Of a DNA stretch of 64,000 nt, positions 49,433-61,704 are shown one piece after another (position 1 is the first letter of the stretch; each line of letters begins with the position of its first letter). Under the pieces are notes generated by a model that saw only the letters and a program-made list of their open reading frames with translations, had not been told where the DNA came from and did no database searches. Position numbers and translations under genes: made by a program. The stretch lies in NCBI GenBank assembly GCA_002007465.1, contig LNAC01000102.1:3727298-3791297 (forward strand). Direction: 5' to 3'. The DNA comes from Ailurus styani (taxonomy: Eukaryota > Chordata > Mammalia > Carnivora > Ailuridae).

Positions 49433-49515
49433 TTTTTTTTTTTAACACTTTATTTATTTATTTGAGAGAGAGAGAGAACAGATGCTTAGCCAGCTGAGCC
49501 ACCCAGGCGCCCCAA
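49433..49515 (-). mobile_element. CAN-SINE, antisense, internally deleted (about 80 nt)
   Basis: A T-run, TTTATTTATTTATTTGAGAGAG, jumps straight to the reversed head 'GCCAGCTGAGCCACCCAGGC'. TTTAGTTTTTAA(A)G flanks both sides, so the short form itself inserted or was deleted internally later. Confidence 0.88.
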
Positions 49516-50758
49516 TTTAGTTTTTAAGTTTTAAGAAGATGAAACTGCATTTCTAAAAGTGTCAGTAGATTACAAGTTACATGCAGTGGTCAGTTTCTAG
49601 AAGGGGAGTCTACACAGGCAACTGAGCAAACTTTCGTAATTGTCATCCAGTTCTGCTCTGTGACAGGTCCCATCCTCCATCTGACCTTAAAAATGCAAAT
49701 CTCAGGAACATGGGACCCTGATCTTTAAATAGATCCTATTCATCTCAGAAAAAAAAAATTTAACATCTATTGGCCACTGAGTAAACCAAAAGATAAGAGG
49801 ATTTTCAGTTTCTTCTACCTCTATTTTTCTAGCTTGGCAATGATCAAGATAGAAAAACAACAACTTTCCTTTGCTAGTTGGCAAGTTCTTTGTATGTCAG
49901 GTTAAGTAGAATGCTTGCCAGAGCATGCATATTAGATTTATGCTATTTGGAATGTTAAAACAAGTGCTAATCTATAAAATTTTAATAAAATGCTTACTAA
50001 ATATCATCCAAAGTCAGCATTTACAAAACTCACCAAACTTTATTTATAGAGATGGAACAAATTAAAGCATTTGTAGAAAGATAAATAAATACATCTATTT
50101 GTATTTATCTGTTTGTTTTGAATGAGAATATGTTCAGAGTTTAGGAAATTCAGTCTCTTTAGATTCTCCCATCCAAACCTTCATTCTGGAGGATGACAAA
50201 TTTCCTGTTGATTAGAGTCTTTACATGAGAGTTTGCCATAACGTTCATCAGATCTTTCAGATGCATACTTGTGACATTCTCAAATGATCTTTCAAGAAAT
50301 CTCTCCAACTCTGAAAGTCAGAGTGACCCAAGGGTACTAAGCAAATGAGGTGTGCCACTTCTTGCTTTGAGCATCTTTTGAATGTTAAGTTTAAAAAGCG
50401 GTAGTAGGACACAAGGCTTTACAATATTCAAGACTTCAGAGCAAGAAATATTACAGCTGGGAGACCTGGACAGTGGAGAGTAAGAGAAGGGCCAGGAGAA
50501 GGACAATGAGATGGGAAGACTACAACTTAAATAGCTGAAAGGGCCTTTTAATTGTTGGGAATATTTGTTTTAACCATGGGACCTGGAGGACAGCAAGAGA
50601 GAAGCTGAATAACGGGAGAGACCTTGGAAATGAAACAGTAGTGGGAGGTGCTGGGCAAAGAAGGGTGAAGCACCAGTACTGGGAATGCAGGGGCCTCCTG
50701 GAATGGAAGCTGGGTTGCAGCTGGAGCATCTCCCTGGGAGAACGAATGCAACTCCCCT

Positions 50759-50909
50759 GGGATGGGGAAGAGCACCTCCTAGTTCAGGAAAAGGAGAAAA
50801 GCAGAAGTAATTCAAGGAAGNAGAGAGCAATGCTTGATCAAGGACCAGGGATGGGGAAGAGCACCTCCTAGTTCAGGAAAAGGAGAAAAGCAGAAGTAAT
50901 TCAAGGAAG
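50759..50909. repeat. 62-bp direct duplication spaced 89 bp, with one N
   Basis: 62 identical bases starting GGGATGGGGAAGAGCACCTC occur at 50759-50820 and 50848-50909. The first copy is followed at once by the only ambiguous base of the window (50821). It could be a true tandem duplication or an assembly join error. Confidence 0.9.
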
Positions 50910-51867
50910 CAGATTCATCTTGTAAGTTGGACAGACACTGACCCTGTGCTGTGCATCCATAGTTTGCTAGCTTTCTTATAAATTTACTCATGATTCTAGT
51001 GTTGCCCTAAGTGGCTGAGTATTTGGAATGACAGCTCACGGAATCGAGAGTGAAAATATTGAAGCCGACTGACATCCAGAGAGGAGAGACCATCCCCATC
51101 TTCCTGGGGGATGAGAGAGGGGTTAGACAGCTGGGAGGCCCTTGCTGAGGGCCCGGCTGCAACTTATCCAGGTGAACCTTTTCACTCAACACCTCTCCCA
51201 GTGAGGGTTTTTCTGCTTTGGCAAAAGGGAAGTTCAACATAACCACAGAAAAACAGGAGTACTGCAGTACCTGGGCCCTCCCTGCCTTAATATGTATTAT
51301 GGAAAACGGAACCTCTGTTTGGCATGACTCATGGAGGAGTGCCTGCCCTGAATTCCTAGCTAAAAAAAGAAAAAGAAAAAATTATTTTAAAAAAACCTTC
51401 CTGGGATTTATTATATATTAAAAGTCTCATTTCTGGAGCAACTTAATCCATTGCTGCATCATCTACAAAAGATATGAAACTCTCTTGTTTTCATGAGTAT
51501 CATTTGAAGTTTTGTAGATTTGCAGGCTTGTTTTGTTTGCTTTGTCTTTGTTTTTAAGTTTGCAGCCTCCACACACAAACTAATGAATTTCTCAGTTCAT
51601 TTCTCCTTGGGGAAGCCTCACTTTCTCTCCTCATTGCTAACATTGTTTCTTCCTCTTACAAAGTACAGTCTGGACAAGAGATCCAGTGTGACGTGGTATG
51701 CAGTTTACAGCAATATCCCTGCGATGCTATCTTTCAACCCTTATTATTGACATCAACTTTGCTTGGTAATAGCAAGTTATATTACAAGTGTCATTCTCTG
51801 GGACTCTGAAGCCACTTTTCCAATTTCAAATTTTTTTGGCAAACTCATGACCTATAATAAAGTGTCT

Positions 51868-51998
51868 TTTTTTTTTTAAGTAGGCTCCACACCCAGTGTG
51901 GAGCCCAGTGTGGGTCTTGAGCTCCCAACCCTGAGATCAAGACCTGAGCTGAGATCAAGAGCAAGATGCTTAACTGACTGAGCTACCCAGGTGCCCCT
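51868..51998 (-). mobile_element. CAN-SINE, antisense, old
   Basis: A T-run is followed by 'AAGTAGGCTCCACACCCAGT' and the reversed head 'TGAGCTACCCAGGTGCCCC'. It lacks the (GA)n part. Confidence 0.85.
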
Positions 51999-52946
51999 AC
52001 AAAAACGTATCTTTATGCAGATTCCCATATAGAGCTGTGTCTTCAGTGGCCTCACCACCAATTCGAAGCCCATTTTCCCAGGATTTGATGCACCTAGTTT
52101 TTCCCTCAGACTTTGGTGTAATAATTATTAAGACCTCCAGTCTATACTGAAATATCAGGACTCTTTAGAATAATCTTCCATGAATTCCTGCAAGACCTGC
52201 CTGACCTTTTTTCTTTCTTCTTTCTCTCAACCTAATCTCAACACCCACTCTGTGCATGTATAATGTGTTGAGCCCAAATATTGCTAGTCTATGGGACAGT
52301 GAGTAAGACACTAGTCTCTTGACACAAAATTTCAAGGAAAGCAAAAAAACTCTGTGGTCAAGATTATACTTAAATGCAAGATTTCAGAAACTCAGAATAA
52401 TTGCAAAAAAAGTCATGAACAAAAGATCAAAATTTAAAAAACAAAGATAAACCATCATTTATTTTATAACCTTACATTGTTGTATGAACATTCATTTCTA
52501 GCCTACGTACTGTTCCTGCCTGCATGGCCCTTGTGTACCCCTTCGGGCAGGCTTTCAAGGGCTGACATGGGTATAAACAGATTGGAACAACGTGGGGCTT
52601 CACATAGAGTCATGATTTTGCACTGTGGTGCTTTTATTAACTTTGTCTATTTGGTTAAAATATGCAAGGATTGTTGGGTAAGTGTATGTAGGGGCGCCCA
52701 TTTTCCCTTTTGCCTCAAAATCCAGTAGGGTTCACACACACAGAACTAAATCTTGCTAAAACCCTGTTCTGCAAGCAAAACTGCTCTCCAAGCTTTGTCC
52801 AGCACCCTGGTGCCAGATAATGGAGTGGTAGGGTTAAAACAGTCCAGATAATGACATAAACAGTATAAATAGGGGCATTTATAAGGATGATGAAGAATTT
52901 GTTGTAAATCACTTACGCATTGTTTTGGATGAGAAATGTATTAATT

Positions 52947-53130
52947 GGGGCGCCTGGGTGGCTCAGTGGGTTAAGCCTCTCCTTCGGCTCAGGTCATGAT
53001 CTCAGGGTCCTGGGATCGAGCGCCACATCGGGCTCCCTGCTCATCGGGGAGCCTGCTTCTCCCTCTCTCTCTGCCTGCTTGTGATCTCTTTCTCTCTGTC
53101 AAATAAATAAATAAAATCTTTAAAAAAAAA
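52947..53130 (+). mobile_element. CAN-SINE, sense, young copy
   Basis: The head 'GGGGCGCCTGGGTGGCTCAG', body and A-tail are present, with a perfect 15-bp target duplication AGAAATGTATTAATT at 52932-52946 and 53131-53145. Confidence 0.96.
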
Positions 53131-53551
53131 AGAAATGTATTAATTTTCCCATAGTGTTCTGGAATAAGCTTTCTATTTTCTCTTCCCTAATGATGCAACC
53201 AGTCTATTTAAGGTTAAAATCTCTGATCTGGTCTCATCTGGAAAACGCTGGCTACCCATGCGCACTCCCCGGATTGGCCGGGTGATTGTATTGTCCCTTG
53301 CCTCCTCACCCAGCGCTGTCCTGGGCCCCCGTGCTCTCTGCCCAATGCGTCCCCTCTGCCAAGGCCAGCATTTTAAAGTCCCTTTTTGGTGGGAAGTGTC
53401 CCTTCCTTAGCTGACCCATAGCAGTCAGAATCTAACTAGAAAAAAACCACAAACTACTTCAGGCATGAGGTGGCCAATTTTAAATGTCAAAACAGTCAAA
53501 CATCAGCAGTATATAATGGTTCAAACTGTTATTTACAAGAAAGGGACTTTA

Positions 53552-53748
53552 TTTTTTAAAAGATTTTTATTTATTTATTTGAGAGAGAGAGAGAGAATAT
53601 GAGAGAGAGAGAGAGCATGAGAAGGGGGAGGGTCAGAGGAAGAAGCAGGCTCCCTTCGAGCAGAGAGCCCGACACCAGGCTCCATCCTCCAGGATCATGA
53701 CCTGAGCTAAAGGCAGTCACCCAGCCAACTGAGCCACCCAGGCACCCC
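53552..53748 (-). mobile_element. CAN-SINE, antisense
   Basis: It is a full-length reverse copy. Target duplication AAGAAAGGGA(C/T)TTTA starts at 53537 and 53749. Confidence 0.93.
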
Positions 53749-54229
53749 AAGAAAGGGATTTTAATGCAGGGAATTTTTTACGCAGGTAGAGAAGGAGCCG
53801 ACAAACCAAACCAGAGAGGTTAGGGAAAAAACCGGAGATTGGGAAGAGCAGGCACTGCTACTGCCCTGAGCCTAAAGAGATAAAAGCAGGAGGTGGTATT
53901 ACCAGAATCCGAAAGCCAGCTTATCTGGGGAAAGCTGGAAGCCTGGAGTGCCTAATCTAGTGGCAGCTGGAGACACAGAGGAGAGACAGTTGTTACCAGA
54001 ACAGTGACTTGAAGCACACAGGGAGGAGAAGAAATAGGCCCCACTTTTTCCTTCCCTGCCTGCCAGTGCCCATGTTGGCCAAACCAGGTGGTACAGTGGA
54101 CTTTGACATGTAACCCACAGGAGTCAGTGCCCGAGCCCAGGAAAGAGCAAGAATGACTGAGGGAAACCCAGCCCCCGATCGGCTCAGGGACCGATTCATA
54201 AGGGGACCCATCCTCAAGGAGCAGTGTGA

Positions 54230-54560
54230 CATTTGGAGTAACATCACGAAACATTGCTCAGCCAACATCAACCAAGAGCTCTTGCTGTCCACTCATTCCA
54301 TTTCCAATATTGTGGGAGCCACAAACATAGAGGTCATTGTGTTTCATAATTACCTCCTTATTATTTGAATTAATAAAAAGAAGGAGGCTCTCTCCCTCTG
54401 TATTAAGTAATTTTAAAGTTGTTACAGAATTGAGTATTGTCCCATTGAAATGTCTTCTTGTGTACCCCAATCTATCAGTTTCAATAAAGTGATAAACTGC
54501 ATAATCACCTGGGATAATTCCCATTTAGTGCTGACATCTAGATGTGGTTGTCCATTTTAG
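54230..54560. promoter_or_regulatory. Candidate conserved non-coding element (unproven)
   Basis: Repeat-free text with 'CATAATTACCTCCTTATTAT' and 'GCATAATCACCTGGGATAAT' (GGATAA, TAATCA cores). No coding potential is supported; inference only. Confidence 0.2.
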
Positions 54561-54648
54561 CTGCCCTTGAATTGAAGCAATCTCTATTTTGCTATCTTTC
54601 TACAGTAACTTTTAACCATTATCTTGTCTTTCTCTGCCCTGAGACAGT

Positions 54649-54797
54649 CTCTAGATAAATGGATGGATAAATGGATGAGGGTGGGGGGTGGATGGGTGAT
54701 AGAAGATGGATGGATGTTAATGATAGTGATGATGTCCTCGGGTCCTTGGATTTTAAATAAGGAGATGTTCCAGCTTTTTTTTTTTTTTTTTTTTTTG
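54649..54797. repeat. (GGAT)n-like repeat and T23 run
   Basis: Imperfect ATGGATGGATAA units lie at 54656-54718; a run of 23 T lies at 54775-54797. Confidence 0.85.
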
Positions 54798-55200
54798 GTG
54801 GCAGTGAGACTCAAAGAGTGCTATGGTTGGTTGATTTCAGGGTCATGGGTACAAAATGTAAACCTCATTAATGTGATATTTTATCTCCTAACCATAGTTA
54901 AAATGTTGAAAGTAGGAGATGATTTACTTAGAAAGATATTAATGATTCAAGCACTCTTCACAGCAGGTAAGGAGAGTATGGATACATTTTCTTTATTCAG
55001 ATAATAAATAATAAACTGCTTCCAGAATTATTCAGATTTTCTCTTAATGCTCACATTCCCTATGCATTCTGCCTTTGCAGGATGCTATAAATCCTCCCTA
55101 GCACCACCACCTGCAATATCCTATGGAGCTGAATTTTTTAATGAGTTAAGGTTAATATGTGATTAGGCTATGATTTCTTCAAGTACAGCACATTACTCTT

Positions 55201-55387
55201 TTTTTTAAAAGATTTTATTTATTTATTTGACAGAGAGAGAGAGATTACAAGTAAGCAGAGAGAGAGGAGGGAGCAGGGAGCCCGATGCTGAGCAGGGAGC
55301 CCAATGCGGGGCTCAATCCCAGGACCCTGAGCTCATGACCTGAGCTGAAGGCAGAGGTGTTAACCCACTGAGCCACTTAGGTGCCCC
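55201..55387 (-). mobile_element. CAN-SINE, antisense
   Basis: It is full length in reverse. Target duplication ACAGC(A/T)CATTACTCTT is at 55185-55200 and 55388-55403. Confidence 0.94.
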
Positions 55388-56416
55388 ACAGCTCATTACT
55401 CTTAATAGATCTTGCAAATTCTTCAAAATCTGTTGTAAAATGAAAGTATAAGAAGTATCATATTTTAGGTGCAATTGTCAATACCAAGAACATGAAATTA
55501 ACAAAATGCACTAAAGGCAGTTCAAGTGCTTTTGGTAGATCACTTGGGGATGAATAATGATTAGAAATTTGAGTTTTAAATAACTCCAACTGGAACTATT
55601 AAGGTATAAGTAAAATGTTCATGCTTCTAAACTGTCTTTTAAAAACAAATTTAGAACCAGTCTCTTTCATTCTTCCCTTCTTTGCACGTAATGATTCCCT
55701 CTAGCTGGTAGAATGTGATGTACTCTAGGAATATCCTCAAAGTATGTATTTACAGAACCAACTCACAAAATGCATTGAGGCAGGAAGTGATTGCTTTAAG
55801 TGACTGAAATGCAAATATCTTCTGCAACCATAACTTAGCCAAAACCATGAATAACAATCATAACTAGTTCTCTTTCTATGGGAGATTTATATTCCATTTA
55901 GAAGTAAGCAAAGACAGGTGTTAACCAGCTTGAATTGACAACATCCTGGAAATTCAAACATGCCTTTTAACACGTATTTGCTTTTTAACAAGTTCTATAA
56001 ATATACTGCGCAAAATGTCATTTTTTTTCCAAAATGGCATTCGTTGATATAAAAAGCATTTTAAATGTCAAATGGAAGAACATTTCTAAAGGAACTTCAG
56101 TGTGATCACATTATGAATTTCTTTTCTTCAGAGTACAAAGCTACTGCCTAAAGTTGAATTTCCTTGCCTATAATTAAATTAATTCTAAAGAAGAGTTCCC
56201 CTTTTGCAGATTTTGGTATTAAATGTAAATGTTCATGTAGCTCTTCTTGACCCAAGTCTTTACCAGCAAAATATAGTAAAGAGGCACCTGTGGATGGAGC
56301 CCACTCTGAGGCTTGAGGGAAGAACAGTGGTGCTTGACATCCGCCTCAGGGACAGATCCAACCTGGGCTTCCATCACTGTAAACATCCCCAGAATAACCT
56401 ATAGAACCTTTCCTTT

Positions 56417-56608
56417 ACCAAGGTTCTCAAACTTTTCCATGAATCAGAATCCCTCCGAGGCCTTGTTCAAACACAGATTGCTGGGCCCTTCCCCCAGAGT
56501 TTCTCATTCTGGAGGACTGGGATGGGGCAAATTTTCATTTCTAGCAAACTCTCTGGGGACTCCAATGCTGCTGGGTGGATCTACTCTGAGGGATCTACTG
56601 CTCCACAG
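56417..56608 (+). repeat. MER5A-like hAT remnant
   Basis: 'AAGGTTCTCAAACTTTTCCA', 'CACAGATTGCTGGGCCCTTC' and 'CCAGAGTTTCTCATTCTGGA' are typical of the family. Confidence 0.65.
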
Positions 56609-56667
56609 TGACAGCTACAGCTATGACTGACCTTTGGGCTTTAATACTTTCAAAGCTCTTTCAGGTC

Positions 56668-56856
56668 TTTTTTTTTTTGAGAGTGCACGAGAGAGAGCGG
56701 GGCAGGGGCAGAGAGAGAAGGAGAGAGAGAGAATCTTAAGCAGGCTCCACACCCAGCACAGAGTCTGGCGTAGGGCTCCACCTCACAATCCTTGAGATCA
56801 TGACCTGAGCCAAAAATCGAGTCAGACACTTAACCCACTGAGGCACCCAGGGGCCT
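56668..56856 (-). mobile_element. CAN-SINE, antisense
   Basis: A T-run, GA-rich part, reversed body 'TGAGATCATGACCTGAGCC' and a diverged head 'GAGGCACCCAGGGGCC' are present. The target duplication is unclear, so this is an older copy. Confidence 0.9.
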
Positions 56857-57347
56857 CTTCATGCCTTTTTATTTCATTCATTTCTAATCCATCCCATAAG
56901 ATGCACAGGATAGCTAATTCTCTCCATTTTACAGATTATAAATGAAAAACTGAGGCTTCTCTTCCTCTATTCTCTATCTCACTGAATACAACAACCACCA
57001 AGGAAAGTGCCCAAGCTGGAAACCCAGAAGCACCCAAGACTCTCTCTCCACCCACACCTGGCCCTTGCTCAAGCCACACTGATTTCAGTCCCTACCTTAG
57101 GGGTACCCCTGCTCTCTTCCACTTCTGTGTCTTTGGGTATATTGTTTTCTCTTCCTGGTATACCTTGGTACTTATGTTTAAATTTTTCTGGAAAAGAGAT
57201 TTCATCAAATTTGATACATAATATTAAATCAGGATAAGTTAGTCTTCTATACATATCTAGTTTATCCTCTTTTTAGTATTCATGAACCCAATTTCTCCTT
57301 CAAATTCGTTCATTTTGTGGTATGTCTTTTTAAAAATTCACCATTCC

Positions 57348-57540
57348 GGGCGCCTGGGTGGCTCAGTGGGTTAAAACCTCTGCTTTCGGCTCAGGTCATG
57401 ATCTCAGGGTCCTGGGATCGAGGCCCGCATCGGGCTCCCTGCTTGACGGGGAGCCTGCTTCCTCCTCTCTCTCTCTGCTTGCCTCTCTGCCTACTTGTAA
57501 TCTCTGTCTCTGTCAAATAAATAAATAAAATCTTAAAAAA
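57348..57540 (+). mobile_element. CAN-SINE, sense, young copy
   Basis: It is near-consensus with a perfect 16-bp target duplication AAAAATTCACCATTCC at 57332-57347 and 57541-57556. Confidence 0.96.
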
Positions 57541-57839
57541 AAAAATTCACCATTCCATAAGAGTGTGACTGTGTCGGAAACTGTCTTGCTTGAAACCCAT
57601 GAGGTGTGGCTGGTGGGACATGCTCTTCAACAGAAACCCAAGGAGCTAATCCCCAGTACTGTGTGGACTCAGATTCCCATTTCTCATCCTCACTTCAATA
57701 TGTTTTTTTCTTATCATAAGTACTTTGACTCTTCTGTCTTTGACTTTTTCCATTTGGCTCATTAATTTCAGTGCTAGCCTCATCAGGGCCTGGGGTTTAA
57801 CAGGGTAAGCTGCCCTTCTGAGTAAAAGTTTATTGCTAA

Positions 57840-58250
57840 TAAGTTCAATTACTCTTTTATTATGAAATCTTATGAGAATATAAACAAGGATTTTGCTATA
57901 TTGTCAGACTCACAATTGTTAAAGTGTACCTGACATAATTTTCCTTAACTTGAAATTTCTCCAGTCTGTGTTTTTATCAAAATAAAGGTCTCTATGGACT
58001 CGTTGCTTAGCGGCTACACAAATCTCAGCTTCCAGGCTCTCCCTAAACACAAATGGAAAGAGGGTGGTGACATCATCAGTAGACAACCTCTCCCAGCACT
58101 TTGAGACAGTTATACCTCCTGGAAAATAGTGGCGTAAGTGGTTTAGAGATTCATTATTGAAAAGTGAAAAGCTGAGCTCTTGTTTTATTTCATGTGTTAC
58201 TAAATCCGTGTGCCCCCCGGTTGGCAGGGCCATTGTTCTGTGCTGTCAGT
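57840..58250. promoter_or_regulatory. Candidate conserved non-coding element (unproven)
   Basis: A repeat-free block of about 400 nt with mixed composition and an antisense 104-codon open frame (57919-58233) with no recognisable protein. It could be a conserved enhancer or nothing; inference only. Confidence 0.2.
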
Positions 58251-59616
58251 AGCATATCATGCACGAAGGTTCAGCAGCACCGCTTAACTGCATGTCCCCG
58301 CCCTGCACCCCTTTTCCATCCAACTCCTCACAACATGTATTGCATCTAGCACCCGGCTAAACTCCCATTTTTCCTTGAGACCAAGGGTGTATTGCCCCAA
58401 TACCAGCCTTATTAAGTACTCATCACTGATACCATGTTAAGAATTTATTCCTCTTTCTGTGCTTTCAGTTTTTTATCTGTTTAGTACGAGTGATAGCATC
58501 TTAAAACTTGGATGTGATCTTTCAGTACAATAAAATACATACATAGAAGGTGATCAATAAATTGGACCAATTCCCATACTTTTAGCTACTCTAAGCACTG
58601 AGACAGGGAATGTATTTCTCTCATTCACTGCGATTGCCCCATGTCTTACAAGTACCTGGCAGCTGGTAGGTATTCAGTGATTTTTTTTGAAGGAATGCAA
58701 GTACACATACATGAAAGAATAAAGCCTTGGCAAAGAGGAAAGCATCAACAACTTTTAGAATTTTGTATGGAAATTAAATGGACGTGTTAGGAAAATTAAA
58801 CTTAAGTGCTGTGTCATAAATTAATTTTGAGTAGGACTTTTAAATTTTCTCAGCCTCCAATTCTTTGTCCGTAAATAGAGTACAACCCCTTTTCTCAAAG
58901 GGGTGTTAACAAACATAAATGATATAAAGGATGAGCCCAGAGAAAAGAAGGCAATAACAAAATATGCCAGGAATGAAAGTAGAGTGGAACTCATTAAAAG
59001 GAAAGATGAAGAAAGAACAAAAATGCATTACCTTGGATACAAAGAAGACCCCCTGCTACAGCCAACTAGCTGCACTGCATGGGGATGTCAGAGTCAGGAG
59101 AGAGAGGGCCAGACACAGACAACACAGAGGGGAGAAGGGAGAACCAAGACAAAAAGTCAAAGGAAAGTGTGTATTTGTTATTTAAGTAACTGATATTAAA
59201 TCAAATAATTGGAAAGAATTTGGTTTGGTATAGGAAATAAATTACAAATTTGTATGCAATGTAATTACCTTTTATATTATTTGCTAAAACTTTTGAGGAT
59301 CATTTTGAATAAAATATGTTAAAAAAAAACTTTCCAAGGTACCCAGTGTCAGATAGCAATAAAATTACTTGGTATTTTGTAGCACATGAGAATGCCCTCA
59401 AAAGTTTTTCAAACATACCAGTGTAGGGGCTCTCTCTTAAAGGTCTAACTTAATTCCTTTACAAAAGGGCCCAGATATTGATATAGTTCTGAAAACCTCC
59501 CAGGATTCTAATATTTTCTCAGGGCAGAGAATCTCAGTCTCTTGATTCATGTTCTCCAAATAACTCAATTGAATTCCATTAACTGCATTTGGAAAATGTT
59601 AAAGAAAAAAATTCTT

Positions 59617-59762
59617 AGGGGCACCTGGCTGGCTCAGTCGATTGGGCGTCTGACTCTTGATTTCAGCTCAAGTCATGATCTCGGGGTCCTGGGGTGGAAC
59701 CCTGCTTTGGGCTCAGCAGGAAGTCTGTTTGTCTCCCTCTGCCTCTGCTCTTCCCCCTGCTT

Positions 59763-59798
<36 letters not shown>

Positions 59799-59829
59799 AA
59801 GTGAGTAAGTAAATCTTTAAAAAAAAAAA
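59617..59829 (+). mobile_element. CAN-SINE, sense
   Basis: The head 'GGGGCACCTGGCTGGCTCAG', body, (CT)n of about 15 units and A-tail are present. Confidence 0.92.
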
Positions 59830-59981
59830 GGAATAATTTTTTAAAGGAGTAAAATCAAGACTCTCAAATATAAAGCAAACACATTGTCGAAGATTTTATT
59901 TAACTCATTAGTTAATGGGGGAACCAATAAGATGTTGTAACTTGTTCAAAAGAGAATCCAAAGAAAAAACATACTGTAAGC

Positions 59982-60274
59982 CAGGGATCCGCAGACTACA
60001 GTCCTGTGGGCCAAACCCAGCTTACTCCCAGTTTCTGTACCACCTGCAAGATAAGCATGTTTTTTTGTATTTCTAAATGGTTAGAAAATATCCAGAGAAC
60101 AACATTTTATGACATGTAAAAATTATATGAAATCCAGCCATGCCCACTGGCTTACTATGGCTACTTGAGATCTTTAACAGCATAGTTCAATAGTTGCAAT
60201 AGAGACCACAGGACCTATACAACCTAAAATATTGCCTATTTGACTCTTTTCGGAAAAAATTTTCCAACCCATGA
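59982..60274 (+). repeat. hAT-type non-autonomous DNA transposon remnant
   Basis: It starts 'CAGGGATCCGCAGACTACAG' and ends with the near-inverse 'TTTTCCAACCCATG'. Internal 'CAATAGTTGCAATAGAGACC' and 'AACCTAAAATATTGCCTATT' fit the same old family; subfamily not assigned. Confidence 0.6.
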
Positions 60275-61549
60275 TACAGGCAATCGGGAATGCTGACAAA
60301 AATTCACAAATTGATGCAAAACTTGTCAAAATCCACCTAGCAATAAAAATAGAATGTTTAGAATCATCGCTTCCATAGGAAGGAAATCAATGGCATCTCC
60401 ATCCAAACAAAATTTGCCTGCATTTCTAAGGACTAGAATTATTTGCATTACCATCAGTTTTCTATAGCTTATAGAGTTATAAAATAGCCCAAAGACCATG
60501 AAAAGCACAGAATCCTCTAAAATTACATAACCTCCAAAGTCTGATAGGTGGTGCTCAGTATTTTCTCAAAAAGACACCTAATAATTTTTAAACTCATTTC
60601 ACAATCTTTCCCAATGTTTCCCAGCACAAACTAAACTACATTAACTTTTTTAGGACATCAGAGATAGACTCTGAACAGAATTCACTTTATCCCGATACAC
60701 TTAAAGCATGGTCAGACCCTGTTTCACAGCACATCTTCTCTGCCTCAGGATCTTGGCACACACCAGGAACTCACAACCACTCACTGACCTCTGATCGCCA
60801 GCTTCTCAGTCACCGACCAAACATGAGTCATCACTGGACATGTGCAAAGTGCTCTATTCAAGATGCTCCCAAATGGAAAGCCAGGGCTCTGGCCTCGGAA
60901 CACACATTCCTGGCACAGGCATTTCCAAGCCAATAGAGATACTCCATTTTAGTTGTGATTTATAGCTTCCTACCTTCCCAAAAGAAAATGCAGCATCCCT
61001 CTAAAGTTCCTATCCATACTGCATTTCTTTTATTAACTGGTAGAAAAACAACTCTGCATAAAAACCAAGTCCCTGATCATCCTTTAAAGTGCATGCTTGA
61101 CTTTTAAATCAACCTTATTTTCATTTTAACTGTTGAATATTTATTGCAATTAAGAAAATCCTCATTAAACATACCTTCAGTATTTTTATGATATTCTTAT
61201 GAAAATTTTTTGCAAAGTAAACAGTTTTCCAAATTTGCACCAAAACATGTGCCTTATTTTAAAAAATAACACTTGCTTTGAGCTCAGCAGTTCACAATCA
61301 AAATTACTTAAGTCGTTCTCTGAAGACACTCTCTCCTGAAGCCAGACTGACATATCCAATGCACACTAGTTTGTTTGTTTTCTGCAAATGAGCACACTTG
61401 TGGTTTGGAGAATTGCACTTGCTAAATTTTGCTTACTTATATTGTATTTGGCTTTGGTCCTCACCACACCCCTAAAGCCAAAAGAGCAGGTCTTCTTACC
61501 AGCTTCATTTCATAAATGCAGATCTACCAGCTAATGAAAATCAGGTCGC

Positions 61550-61695
61550 CCTTTTATGCCTCCCAAAGCACTCTGAGTGTCCTCTCTCACAGCACTTGGT
61601 ATACTTGTGATTATATAGTTAGTGGCTGAAGACTGAATGTTCCCTGAAAACAAGGCCTGGGTCTGTTGTGTTCATCACCCCAGCATCAGCAGACC
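61550..61695 (+). repeat. L2 3'-end-like fragment
   Basis: 'AACAAGGCCTGGGTCTGTTG' and 'TTCATCACCCCAGCATCAGC' sit where the L2 tail has GGGCAGGGACCGTGTC and CCCCAGCACC. Confidence 0.45.
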
Positions 61696-61704
61696 AGGAA
61701 GATG

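Noticed and set aside
52947..52990. tRNA-like sequence at SINE heads
   Set aside because: These are tRNA-derived SINE promoters and do not fold as intact tRNA genes.
53260..53370. GC-rich patch with several CpG
   Set aside because: Too short and sparse for a CpG island, and no transcript start is supported.
54624..55004. 126-codon open frame with a poly-Phe run
   Set aside because: Produced by a GGAT repeat and a T23 run.
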